Source: Chryseobacterium arthrosphaerae
GTDB taxonomy: Bacteria; Bacteroidota; Bacteroidia; Flavobacteriales; Weeksellaceae
DNA: 64,000 bases
Direction: 5' to 3'
NCBI RefSeq assembly: GCF_001684965.1
Contig: NZ_MAYG01000023.1
Location: 124,001-188,000 of the forward strand
The position numbers and the translations under genes are program-made. A model generated the notes under the pieces. It searched no databases. It was not told the origin of the DNA and was given only the letters and a program-made list of their open reading frames with translations. Positions 31,430 through 39,492 of this stretch are shown piece after piece (positions within the stretch are counted from its first letter, which is position 1; each line of letters begins with the position of its first letter).

Positions 31430-31508
31430 AAAAGCCGCAAGCGGGGAGAAGGAAATAATCTTTGTATCATAATTTTCTACCATTCCTTTATTCCCGTTTT
31501 CGGCTTTT
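31430..31508 (+). ncRNA. closed hairpin RNA within the Y-RNA array
   Basis: Terminal stem AAAAGCCG/CGGCTTTT (8 bp, perfect), then CGGGGA/TTCCCG and AGGAA/TTCCT in line, ending in a loop of about 30 AT-rich bases. It contains no tRNA-like part. Confidence 0.5.
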
Positions 31509-31514
31509 ATAACC

Positions 31515-31630
31515 AGAAAAGTGTCGTTAGGAAAAACTTCACCGTACCTGATGGGGAGGAATAACGAAGCCGGCCGTTCCGGCAAGGTTATCCGGTTCGA
31601 TTCCGGCAATACGCAGCCCCGGTTTTTTCT
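31515..31630 (+). ncRNA. Y-RNA-like RNA S5, divergent
   Basis: Terminal AGAAAA/TTTTCT stem, leader GTGTCGTTAGGAAAAACTTC resembling the S2 leader, GGGG/CCCC inner stem, hairpin GCCGG/CCGGC, and a T arm CCGG-TTCGATT-CCGG. Ends with CGGTTTTTT. No D arm follows the T arm. Confidence 0.5.
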
Positions 31631-31646
31631 TATCATTACCTTACAG

Positions 31647-31672
31647 CAAAGCCGATCTATTGATCGGCTTTG
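31647..31672 (-). terminator. terminator hairpin at the end of the HTH gene
   Basis: Stem CAAAGCCGATC/GATCGGCTTTG with a 4-base loop, overlapping the last codons of the reverse-strand gene. Confidence 0.6.
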
Positions 31673-31995
31673 TTCATTGTATTGTTAAGTTCATCTTCAA
31701 ACATCTGTTTCCATTTTGAAAGAGTCGTTCTGCTTATTTTGTATTTTCTGGACATATAGCTGGTGGAATGCCCGTGCTTTTTCTGATACTGGAGAAGCTT
31801 AAGCATAGTCTTTTTATCATAAGTCTTCAGCTTCTGGTTTTCTCTGGAATGTTTGAAAAGCTTATCATTGAATTTAAGCACATCTTCTGTCGTATGAAGT
31901 TTTTCAAGAAGTTCTTTGATCTTGGGATCCTTCAGTTTCTCCGGGTGCTCCAGTCTCAGCATATCCTGATAAATCTTTTTATAATTGGGACGCAT
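31657..31995 (-). CDS. transposase-like helix-turn-helix protein, 112 aa
   Basis: The 112-residue basic protein has a C-terminal helix-turn-helix: M-L-K-L-L-Q-Y-Q-K-K, then S-T-S-Y-M-S-R-K-Y-K-I-S-R-T-T-L-S-K-W. That is the layout of the OrfA part of IS3-type transposases and of domesticated regulators derived from them. No transposase catalytic ORF, terminal inverted repeats or target duplication are visible nearby, so this is more likely a host regulator than a mobile element. It lies 11 bases downstream of a second HTH gene of similar plan, forming a two-gene operon. Confidence 0.7.
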   Translation of the reverse strand: MRPNYKKIYQDMLRLEHPEKLKDPKIKELLEKLHTTEDVLKFNDKLFKHSRENQKLKTYDKKTMLKLLQYQKKHGHSTSYMSRKYKISRTTLSKWKQMFEDELNNTMNKADQ

Positions 31996-32006
31996 GTTGT
32001 TTGGGT

Positions 32007-32435
32007 TTATCCGTTAATAGTATCACTCTTCTGAAGCCATCTGTGCAGGGTGCTTTTAGGAATAGAATATTCTTTAATGACATCGCTCTGTGTCATTTCT
32101 CCGGAAAGAATTCTTTTCATAATAAAATCTTTGATTTCCTGGGTGTAGATGTTTTTCCTGAAATAAGGTACTTTATCAGACTTCTGCTGGTTTTTATGAG
32201 TGGCTGAAGGTGGGGCGTATAAAATCAGGTGAGAGCTGTACAGCCTGAAAAAGTCATATTCCAGTAATTTGCTCCATCTCAGAAGAAGATCCGTATCTAT
32301 AGATTTACTGGCATACATTCTTTCTACAGATTCTTCATCGCTGCCCAGAAATTTGCAGATCCTCTCCATAGCTATTTCATTTTCATCAACCCTTTCCTTA
32401 ATAAACTGTCCAATATGGATTTCTTTATATAACAT
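32007..32435 (-). CDS. helix-turn-helix regulator, 142 aa
   Basis: The 142-residue protein has an N-terminal half resembling a Cro-like domain (F-I-K-E-R-V-D-E-N-E-I-A-M-E-R-I-C-K-F-L-G). A C-terminal helix-turn-helix (D-V-I-K-E-Y-S-I-P-K-S-T-L-H-R-W-L) resembles the one in the gene that follows it. The Cro-like plus transposase-like pairing is common in Chryseobacterium genomes as I remember them. Targets are unknown. Transcription toward the Y-RNA array would make it convergent with that array. Confidence 0.65.
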   Translation of the reverse strand: MLYKEIHIGQFIKERVDENEIAMERICKFLGSDEESVERMYASKSIDTDLLLRWSKLLEYDFFRLYSSHLILYAPPSATHKNQQKSDKVPYFRKNIYTQEIKDFIMKRILSGEMTQSDVIKEYSIPKSTLHRWLQKSDTING

Positions 32436-33041
32436 TTTTACTGAATATTGTCTTTAATTAAAACTTATGCATCAGAAAACGAAAATAGGTGATAAATATT
32501 ATCATGTATGGCAGAATATAATTCACTTAAATTTGAAATTGAAAAAAAGCAAAACCCAATATTCTGAAATTCTGAAAATAACCTGTAGGATGGAAATCTT
32601 CAGAAATCAGTCCGGGATTGACGTGATCCGTTAAAAGGAATATTAATTGTCACTTTAATGTATCCTTGGAAATATATTCCTTATCGTCAATGGGCTTATC
32701 ACTCTTCTTTTTTCAAACTTCTTTTCCTGCCATTTGTGTGAATAATATATAACCTATTAAAGTTCCTTCATGCAATTCTATTTTTTGAAGCTGTTTTTTT
32801 TTGATAAACAGCTGCTTACATGTCGAATGTTTTTGTTAGTACCAAATAATTGCTTATCTGCATTCAAATGTAAACAAAAATTAAAAGCAAAAACAGAAAG
32901 AAATACAAAAAAGTCTGGTTATCATCTAATTTTAATTAAAATTAACATATTATGTAAACAGAAGTGTGAATTATTTAAAGATGTTTTTATGGATCTTAAA
33001 AAACAGAAAAAGAAAAAATTGTATACCATCCGGTAAGTATA
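32436..33041. other. AT-rich intergenic region without a supported gene
   Basis: About 600 bases hold only an improbable lysine/cysteine-rich frame at 32770-33036 without family resemblance. A GATAAATATTATC near-palindrome at about 32491 may be an operator for the reverse-strand HTH operon. Confidence 0.5.
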
Positions 33042-33049
33042 TACCTTTG
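33042..33049 (+). promoter_or_regulatory. SulP promoter, nearly leaderless
   Basis: TACCTTTG is a perfect TAnnTTTG element only 7 bases before the ATG at 33057, so the transcript should start at or within a few bases of the start codon. Confidence 0.6.
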
Positions 33050-33056
33050 TTCCTCA

Positions 33057-34595
33057 ATGAAAAATACCATAAGCTTATTCGACTTTTCGAAGAAAATACA
33101 TTATAAAAACGAGCTGCTGGCAGGTTTTACCGTAGCCATGACCATGATTCCCGAGTCTCTTTCATTTGCGATCCTGGCCGGGCTTTCTCCGCTTACCGGG
33201 CTTTACGCAGCTTTTATGATGGGACTGGTGACGGCAGTTTTGGGCGGACGTCCGGGAATGGTTTCCGGTGGGGCAGGAGCCACTATTGTTGTACTGATCG
33301 CACTTATAAAATCTCATGGAGTAGAATACCTTTTTGCTACCGTTGCCCTGGCAGGAATTCTTCAGATGACGGTAGGGCTTTTTAAGCTGGGAAAATTTGT
33401 CAGACTGATTCCACAGCCGGTTATGTACGGATTTCTGAATGGTCTCGCCGTTATTATCTTCATGGCACAGATCGAACAGTTTAAAATCACAGACAGTAAC
33501 GGAACTGTGAGCTGGCTGCAGGGAAGTGCTTTATATGTGATGGCCGGCTTAACGGCCCTTACGATTGCCGTGGTCTATTTCTTTCCGAAAATAACAAAAG
33601 CCATTCCTGCTTCTTTAGCGGCTATCATGGTCATATTTGCTGTTGTCCTGGGATTCAATATTCCGACTAAAACAGTGGCAGATATTGCCCATATCAGCGG
33701 CAATCTTCCGGTTTTTCATATTCCGCAGATTCCGTTTACCCTTGAAACCCTGCAGATTATTTTCCCTTATGCCCTGATTATGGCAGGAGTAGGCCTCATA
33801 GAATCCCTTCTGACATTATCAATGGTGGATGAGATCACTAATACCAAAGGAAGCGCCAATAAAGAATCGGTAGCACAGGGAATAGCGAATATTACCAACG
33901 GTTTTTTCGGTGGAATGGGAGGCTGTGCCATGGTGGCGCAGACGCTGGTCAACCTTAACGCCGGTTCCAGAGCCAGATTATCAGGGATTATTGCCTCCCT
34001 CATGATTCTGATCATCATTCTGTTTGGTGCTCCTGTTATTGAAAAAATCCCGATGGCAGCATTGGTAGGAGTGATGATGATGGTTGCCATCAGTACTTTT
34101 CAGTGGGTTTCTATCAGGATTGTCAACAAAATGCCAAGGTCCGATATATTTGTAGGAATTACAGTCGCTCTGATCACGATTCTTCTCCATAACCTTGCCC
34201 TGGCAGTATTGGTAGGAGTGATCATCTCTGCTCTGGTCTTTGCCTGGGACAACGCCAAAAGGATCCGTGCCAGAAAGCATATTGATGAAAAAGGAATAAA
34301 GCATTATGAGATCTATGGCCCGCTGTTTTTTGGTTCCGCCACGTCTTTTGCAGAAAAATTTGATCCGCTGAACGACCCTGATGAAGTTGTCATTGATTTT
34401 AAAGAGAGCCGGATTGTAGATATGAGTGCCATTGATGCGCTGGATAAACTTTCCAGACGTTATAAACAGCAAAATAAAACATTACGTTTACGTCACCTTA
34501 GCGAAGATTGCCGGAAAATATTGAAAAATGCAGAAGCAGTAGTCGAAATAGACATTCAGGAAGATCCGACGTATAAAGTGATGCCGGAAAAATAA
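33057..34595 (+). CDS. SulP-family anion transporter
   Basis: The 512-residue protein has an N-terminal membrane part (about 15-400) of a dozen or more hydrophobic segments. It contains the family signature around A-M-T-M-I-P-E-S-L-S-F-A-I-L-A-G-L-S-P-L-T-G-L-Y. The C-terminal STAS domain (about 410-500) has V-V-I-D-F-K-E-S-R-I-V-D-M-S-A-I-D-A-L. SulP proteins carry sulfate, bicarbonate or other anions across the inner membrane. Substrate cannot be fixed from sequence; sulfate or bicarbonate are the usual candidates. It is a single-gene unit, convergent with the EF-G paralogue across a bidirectional terminator. Confidence 0.92.
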   Translation: MKNTISLFDFSKKIHYKNELLAGFTVAMTMIPESLSFAILAGLSPLTGLYAAFMMGLVTAVLGGRPGMVSGGAGATIVVLIALIKSHGVEYLFATVALAGILQMTVGLFKLGKFVRLIPQPVMYGFLNGLAVIIFMAQIEQFKITDSNGTVSWLQGSALYVMAGLTALTIAVVYFFPKITKAIPASLAAIMVIFAVVLGFNIPTKTVADIAHISGNLPVFHIPQIPFTLETLQIIFPYALIMAGVGLIESLLTLSMVDEITNTKGSANKESVAQGIANITNGFFGGMGGCAMVAQTLVNLNAGSRARLSGIIASLMILIIILFGAPVIEKIPMAALVGVMMMVAISTFQWVSIRIVNKMPRSDIFVGITVALITILLHNLALAVLVGVIISALVFAWDNAKRIRARKHIDEKGIKHYEIYGPLFFGSATSFAEKFDPLNDPDEVVIDFKESRIVDMSAIDALDKLSRRYKQQNKTLRLRHLSEDCRKILKNAEAVVEIDIQEDPTYKVMPEK

Positions 34596-34695
34596 GAAAG
34601 AAGTCAATCGGTGAATTTTGCTTCGCCGGTGAATTGTGAATTATTTACAGAATAGAAAAATTGACAAGCATTGTGCTGACGATTGACCATTCACA

Positions 34696-34739
34696 AACAA
34701 GACAAGGACCGTAATTTCAATTACAGTCCTTGCTTGTTT
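34696..34739. terminator. bidirectional terminator hairpin
   Basis: AAACAAG-A-CAAGGAC...GTCCTTG-CTTGTTT forms a long stem with one mismatch and a bulge, placed between two convergent genes. Confidence 0.7.
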
Positions 34740-36804
34740 AAGTGATTAATGTATTGGCAATGAAATCGGGCACTAATGTATAGTGTGACAATTTCATGCT
34801 GATGGAAGCTCTTCCGCTTGTAAGCGTTCTCAGATCAGAAATATATCCGAACGTAGAGGCCAACGGAATTTCTGCGGTAAAGATCTTTCTTCCTGATTTC
34901 TCATCAATGGACGTAATGATTCCTCTTCTCCGGTTGATATCCGCTGTGATGGCTCCCGTGTATTCTTCAATACTCTGAATTTCAACCTGCATAACGGGTT
35001 CCATAAGCTTTGGACTGCATTTTCCGGCAGCAGCTCTGAATCCTTCCCTCGCGGCAATTTCAAAATCAAAAGCTGCAGAGTCCTGAGCATGGAAAGAACC
35101 GTCCAGAAGAGTGATTTTCATGCCTTCCAAAGGATACCCTTTCAACGGTCCGTGTTCCATAGCTTCCCGGAATCCTTTTTCAACGGAAGGGATGAATTCC
35201 GTCGGAATTACTCCTCCTTTGATCATATTGATGAATTGCAGCCCATATTCATTATCATCTCTTGGTCCGATTTCAAAACTGATATCGGCAAACTGTCCGC
35301 TTCCGCCGTTTTGTTTTGAAAGTTTTTCCCTGTGAGTCTTTGTTTCCGTTAAGATTTCACGATAAGATACTTTAGGCTTGCCCTGATTGATCTCGATCCC
35401 ATGATTCAGACGGATTTTTTCCAGAGTAACCTCAAGGTGTAATTCTCCCAGTCCGCTTAATAAAGTTTCCCCGGTTTGCCTGTCCCTTTCAACAACCAGA
35501 GAAGGATCTTCTTCCTGAATTTTTGCCAGAACCAGACCGAAAGACTTCTCATCACCGTTGGTTTTAGGCTCTATCGAAACCCTGATCACAGGAGCTGGAA
35601 TCGTAATAGACTCAAGCAACACAGGTTTTTCAACAGAGGATAAAGAGTCTCCTGTTTTGGCATCTTTTATTCCCGTCAGCGCTACAATATCACCGGCTCC
35701 TCCTTCTTCCATAGATAAAGTTTTGTCAGACTGCATTTGTAAAATCCTGGAAATCCTGAAGCTTTCTCCGGTTCTTACATTCAGTACGGTATCACCGGAC
35801 CTGATCTTGCCCGAATAAATACGGAGCATGGCCAGTCTTCCCATATGCTTATCGATAACAACCTTAAAAACTAGTCCCGAAAAAACTTCCGAGGCATTCC
35901 TTTCAAGCTCTATCGTTTCTTCTGTATGAGGATCTTTGCCTTTAACGTCTGCAAGCTGATCCGGAGACGGAAGATAAGTGACAACAGCATCAAGAAGAGG
36001 CTGAATTCCTTTGTTCTTAAATGCAGAGCCACACAGGACAGGAACTGCTGCGCCGGATTGACATACTCTTTGTACGGCTTCCGTGATTATTTCAGCAGTG
36101 ATACCGTGTTCAGTATCCATAAAGATCTCAAAGAAATCCTCATCGTATTCAGCCAGCGTTTCCATCAGCTTCATTCTGTATTCACCGGATTCAGCCTGGA
36201 AGTCGGCCGGAATTTCCTTTTCGATGACGGTTTCCCCGTTTTCATCTGCCCAGTACAGCGCTTTCTGACGGACCAGATCAATGACTCCTTCAAAATTGTC
36301 TTCAGCACCGATGGGGATCTGAAGGGCAAGAGGAACAGCATGAAGTTTCGTTTCGATCTCTTGAAGAACAGCAAAAAAGTCCGCTCCTATTCTGTCCATT
36401 TTATTGATGAAACAGATCTTTGAGGTTCCGTGTTTCTCAGCCTGGAACCACACATTTTCCGTTTGTGGCTGAACTCCCGAAGAAGCACAGAAAACAGCAA
36501 CAACACTGTCGAGAACCCGTAATGAACGCTCTACTTCTACAGCAAAATCAATGTGACCGGGCGTGTCGATAATGTTGATATTATAGACTGTGTTCCCTTT
36601 TTTCCATTGTGTGGACACAGCAGCTGATGAAATGGTGATGCCCCGGTTTCTTTCCTGAATGTCTTTATCCATTGTGGTATTGCCATCATCTACGTTTCCG
36701 ATTTTATGAATGAGTCCTGTGTAATACAGCAGCCTTTCCGATAATGTTGTTTTTCCTGCGTCTACATGAGCTATGATTCCTATATTTCTTGTGTTATATT
36801 TCAT
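34738..36804 (-). CDS. fusA: stand-alone elongation factor G paralogue
   Basis: The 688-residue translational GTPase starts at the ATG at 36804 (M-K-Y-N-T-R-N-I-G-I-I-A-H-V-D-A-G-K-T). A frame opening 66 bases earlier adds residues not seen in the family. G motifs are A-H-V-D-A-G-K-T (G1), R-G-I-T-I (switch I), D-T-P-G-H (G3) and N-K-M-D (G4); domains II-V follow at usual length. It is not beside rpsL/rpsG/tuf, so it is a second EF-G rather than the str-operon copy, or a ribosome-protection-type relative. The leader peptide and attenuator upstream suggest induction by ribosome inhibition. The exact subfamily needs phylogeny. Confidence 0.85.
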   Translation of the reverse strand: MKYNTRNIGIIAHVDAGKTTLSERLLYYTGLIHKIGNVDDGNTTMDKDIQERNRGITISSAAVSTQWKKGNTVYNINIIDTPGHIDFAVEVERSLRVLDSVVAVFCASSGVQPQTENVWFQAEKHGTSKICFINKMDRIGADFFAVLQEIETKLHAVPLALQIPIGAEDNFEGVIDLVRQKALYWADENGETVIEKEIPADFQAESGEYRMKLMETLAEYDEDFFEIFMDTEHGITAEIITEAVQRVCQSGAAVPVLCGSAFKNKGIQPLLDAVVTYLPSPDQLADVKGKDPHTEETIELERNASEVFSGLVFKVVIDKHMGRLAMLRIYSGKIRSGDTVLNVRTGESFRISRILQMQSDKTLSMEEGGAGDIVALTGIKDAKTGDSLSSVEKPVLLESITIPAPVIRVSIEPKTNGDEKSFGLVLAKIQEEDPSLVVERDRQTGETLLSGLGELHLEVTLEKIRLNHGIEINQGKPKVSYREILTETKTHREKLSKQNGGSGQFADISFEIGPRDDNEYGLQFINMIKGGVIPTEFIPSVEKGFREAMEHGPLKGYPLEGMKITLLDGSFHAQDSAAFDFEIAAREGFRAAAGKCSPKLMEPVMQVEIQSIEEYTGAITADINRRRGIITSIDEKSGRKIFTAEIPLASTFGYISDLRTLTSGRASISMKLSHYTLVPDFIANTLIT

Positions 36805-37006
36805 TTTGTTTGATTTAAATTGTTGATTTTGAATATGCTGCTGCCAAATAATCCTGAGAAAAATAAACACAACGAAGACTCCGGCCTGATGGATATTCAG
36901 GTCAGTGAAAATGTAAATGTATTTCTTGCGTTGATAGTATATTTTTCAGAACAGATCTGACAAACAACAGAAGTTCTTTGAATAGTTAAAGTCTGAAAAG
37001 TAGGGC

Positions 37007-37040
37007 AGCAAAAAAGACCTGTCTGAATAGACAGGTCTTT
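37007..37040 (-). terminator. attenuator-like terminator in the leader of the EF-G paralogue
   Basis: On the reverse strand a perfect 11-bp stem AAAGACCTGTC/GACAGGTCTTT is followed by TTTTTT, about 200 bases before the EF-G start and 32 bases after the leader ORF stop. A GCCTGTC-type copy inside the leader ORF (CCCTGTC) could compete for the 3' arm. Confidence 0.7.
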
Positions 37041-37071
37041 GATTATATTTTAGTAATAAAGATCTATGGAA

Positions 37072-37158
37072 CTATTCAGATAAATATTTAGTGCTGCCAA
37101 AGAACACAGCTCTGACAGGGTTACTTAAAGTTATAATATTTATCATTTTTGTTGACAT
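37072..37158 (-). CDS. 28-codon leader peptide of the EF-G paralogue
   Basis: An ATG-TAG frame on the reverse strand encodes 28 residues with the central sequence S-N-P-V-R-A-V-F-F-G. It begins about 25 bases after a promoter-like TAATTTCG and ends just before the attenuator hairpin. Short leader ORFs followed by a terminator are the classic arrangement upstream of drug-inducible ribosome-protection and methylase genes. Drug-stalled translation of the leader would then change RNA folding and allow read-through. This role is inferred from layout. Confidence 0.6.
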   Translation of the reverse strand: MSTKMINIITLSNPVRAVFFGSTKYLSE

Positions 37159-37174
37159 TGTTGATTGTTAACCG

Positions 37175-37190
37175 GTTGCGAAATTATATT
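37175..37190 (-). promoter_or_regulatory. promoter-like element for the EF-G leader
   Basis: On the reverse strand TAATTTCG differs by one base from TAnnTTTG, with a TTGTGG about 20 bases upstream in the -33 position. Confidence 0.4.
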
Positions 37191-37345
37191 ATTTTTTTTA
37201 ATCCACAATAATTTTTTTTAAAATATTTTTTGTGATCGGAGATGAAGAGGTTTTAAATCCATCTGTATTTTGCCTCCAAATACGCAGGAATTCATAAAAA
37301 TATCTTAAAACAGAGAAGTATATAACGCAATTATGATAAAAATTT

Positions 37346-37353
37346 TATCTTTG
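37346..37353 (+). promoter_or_regulatory. promoter of the ter operon
   Basis: TATCTTTG is a perfect TAnnTTTG element about 90 bases before the first gene; no other promoter-like site was noticed within the operon. Confidence 0.6.
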
Positions 37354-37443
37354 GGAAGATATAGATATTTAAACACTTGTTGATGATTCATAAATAGTAA
37401 ATCTTTTTCAAGAAGCTAAATAAAACTTTTAACTTAAAACATA

Positions 37444-38112
37444 TTGAAAACAGATATTGACATTCACAACCACTGTCATTTTTCCTTTGACCTGTGGCTC
37501 ACCCTAATCAAATCTCATCCTGAATTTAAAACAAAAAGAGTTGAGCTGTTCTCCTCATTTTTTAAGGTAGACAAACCTGTCAGTGATGTTGCGAAAACCG
37601 TAAAATATTATGATGATCTTTGCAATACCATCAATGAGGTAACAGGGGGTAATATAGATGCTTTTGAGATCTATCTGATGATATTGGGTGCGCTGGATGT
37701 GGATGTTAAGCTTTTAAACAGGGAGATGCTGAATGAGTTTTATGTGAAAAGTGAAGAGCTGTTCCTGGAATATAGACCTGTTGTCATTTTTGAAAATATT
37801 CATGATTTTTTTGAAGAAATCAAAAATCAGGGAAAAACTATTAATATTCTCAGCAACACCGGATTTATAAAAGGAACGACGATGAGAAAATTTCTGATTC
37901 ATGAAAATCTGGATCAGTATATTGATTTCCATATCTATTCTGATGAAATCAACTGTTCCAAACCGAACCCGCTTATTTTCCAGGAAGTGAAAAACAACAT
38001 CAATGACCAGGATCTGCCGTTACATCAGGTATTGCACATCGGAGACAATCCGGTGGCAGATTACCAGGGAGCCAAAGCCTTCGGTTTCAGTGCCCATTTA
38101 CTTAAACACTAA
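37444..38112 (+). CDS. HAD-superfamily hydrolase of the ter operon (TTG start)
   Basis: The 222-residue protein begins at a TTG. The first HAD motif is weak but recognisable (F-S-F-D-L-W-L-T-L), with L-S-N-T-G-F as motif II, K-P-N-P as motif III, and H-I-G-D-N-P-V-A-D-Y as motif IV. The catalytic aspartate would be residue 16. HAD phosphatases, phosphoribosyltransferases and ATP-grasps accompany TerD/TerC genes in many bacteria and are thought to make a nucleotide-like metabolite. It is the first gene of the operon and is followed 6 bases later by the phosphoribosyltransferase-like gene. Confidence 0.8.
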   Translation: MKTDIDIHNHCHFSFDLWLTLIKSHPEFKTKRVELFSSFFKVDKPVSDVAKTVKYYDDLCNTINEVTGGNIDAFEIYLMILGALDVDVKLLNREMLNEFYVKSEELFLEYRPVVIFENIHDFFEEIKNQGKTINILSNTGFIKGTTMRKFLIHENLDQYIDFHIYSDEINCSKPNPLIFQEVKNNINDQDLPLHQVLHIGDNPVADYQGAKAFGFSAHLLKH

Positions 38113-38118
38113 ATACAC

Positions 38119-38943
38119 ATGAATAAAAGATACAGCTTACACCACATTCATTCAGCGGATGAGTTTACATTCTCACCTGCAGAATACAGCTATTTCAAAT
38201 ATGGCGATAAGTCGTATGCTGAAAAATTTGCAAAGGAATTATTTGACGGATTTATCTCGGAAAATGAAAAAATCCTGGACACAGGTAAAGAGATCGTAGT
38301 GCTTCCAAGCCCTTATATGGCGATTCCTACGGCTTCCAATTTCCTGTGTTTTTATTTTAAAAAGCACCTGGATTTCTATTTGTTTCAGAAAGGGAAAAAA
38401 TCCAGTATTTTATCTAAGATCAACAGAAACCATACCTACATCACAGATTATGGAAACCTCAATTTTGAAGACCGTAAAAATCTGATTGCGAATGATACTT
38501 ATTACATCGATAAGGATTTTTTAAGGGGAAAACTTTGTATTTTTATAGATGATATAAAAATAACGGGAAGCCATGAGTATACCGTCAATAGAATTCTGGA
38601 TGAGTACAGCGTGGAAGCAGACTTCATCTTCCTGTATTACGCAGAACTGATGAACTTTGATCTTGATCCCAAAATTGAGAACTTTTTCAATTATTACGCA
38701 GTGAAAAACGTAAAACACATTGCAGAAGTGATGAATAAAGAAAGTTTTCAGTTCAATACAAGGATCGTCAAATATATTTTAGGCTTAGATTCAAGTAATT
38801 TTGATTATCTTACGTCTACTATAAAAAGAGAACAGATGGACCTGCTTTTGGAGCTTGCCATCAGTAACAATTATCATTTAATAAAAGAATATAAAAACAA
38901 CATCAATACTTTAACACAAACGGAATTATATTATGGCTATTAA
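38119..38943 (+). CDS. phosphoribosyltransferase-like protein of the ter operon
   Basis: The 274-residue protein has the PRPP-binding signature C-I-F-I-D-D-I-K-I-T-G-S-H at about residues 137-149. The two acidic residues followed by T-G are the hallmark of type I phosphoribosyltransferases. An upstream V-V-L-P-S-P segment is also family-like. Together with the HAD gene it probably forms the metabolite-making part of the ter system. Its last codons overlap the TerD start by 11 bases. The base or acceptor it uses is not known. Confidence 0.8.
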   Translation: MNKRYSLHHIHSADEFTFSPAEYSYFKYGDKSYAEKFAKELFDGFISENEKILDTGKEIVVLPSPYMAIPTASNFLCFYFKKHLDFYLFQKGKKSSILSKINRNHTYITDYGNLNFEDRKNLIANDTYYIDKDFLRGKLCIFIDDIKITGSHEYTVNRILDEYSVEADFIFLYYAELMNFDLDPKIENFFNYYAVKNVKHIAEVMNKESFQFNTRIVKYILGLDSSNFDYLTSTIKREQMDLLLELAISNNYHLIKEYKNNINTLTQTELYYGY

Positions 38944-39490
38944 CTTACAAAAAGGACAGAGAGAAAACATCAACGCACCTAAATTCACTGTAGGTTTAGG
39001 ATGGGATATCAATAATACTTCTACAGGAACAGCTTTCGACCTTGATGCTTCATTATTTTTGCTTGGGGACGACAAAAAATTGGTTTCAGATAATCACTTT
39101 ATTTTCTATAACAACCTTGAGTCTCCGGATAAATCTGTTATCCACACAGGAGATAATCTTACAGGGGAGGGCGCAGGTGATGATGAGCAGATTAAGATTG
39201 ATCTTACAAAAATTGATGACGCAATTAAAGAAATTACAGTAGTAGTAACGATTCACGAGGCGGATTCAAGAAAGCAGAATTTTGGACAGGTAAGAAATTC
39301 TTTCATCAGAATTTTCAATACAGATACGAATGAGGAGATCTTAAAATATGAACTGGATGAAGATTTCTCAATCGAGACCGCAGTAGAATTCGGAAGAATC
39401 TACAACAGAAACGGAGAATGGAAATTTGAGGCTGTGGGAGCAGGACAGAGAGACGGCCTTGAGAAATTTGTATCACTTTATCAGAAGTAA
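38933..39490 (+). CDS. terD: TerD-family calcium-binding stress protein, copy 1
   Basis: The 185-residue protein starts with the invariant M-A-I-N-L-Q-K-G. Its TerD core has G-W-D-I-N-N-T, F-D-L-D-A-S and T-G-D-N-L-T-G-E-G-A-G-D-D-E. The aspartates build the two calcium sites of the beta-sandwich. TerD proteins associate with TerC at the membrane and give resistance to tellurite and other stresses. The length is normal. Downstream TelA follows after two bases. The start overlaps the phosphoribosyltransferase gene. A second TerD paralogue is five genes away from the operon start. Confidence 0.92.
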   Translation: MAINLQKGQRENINAPKFTVGLGWDINNTSTGTAFDLDASLFLLGDDKKLVSDNHFIFYNNLESPDKSVIHTGDNLTGEGAGDDEQIKIDLTKIDDAIKEITVVVTIHEADSRKQNFGQVRNSFIRIFNTDTNEEILKYELDEDFSIETAVEFGRIYNRNGEWKFEAVGAGQRDGLEKFVSLYQK

Positions 39491-39492
39491 TT

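Noticed and set aside
31657..32435. Insertion sequence built from the two HTH genes
   Set aside because: No catalytic transposase domain, no terminal inverted repeats and no target duplication; kept as regulator-like genes only.
32770..33036. 88-codon frame before the SulP gene
   Set aside because: Low-complexity lysine/phenylalanine/cysteine composition, no family look, and it ends on the SulP promoter; probably chance in AT-rich DNA.
34738..36870. Longer start of the EF-G paralogue at 36870
   Set aside because: The extra 22 residues are not seen in EF-G proteins; the ATG at 36804 begins the conserved sequence.
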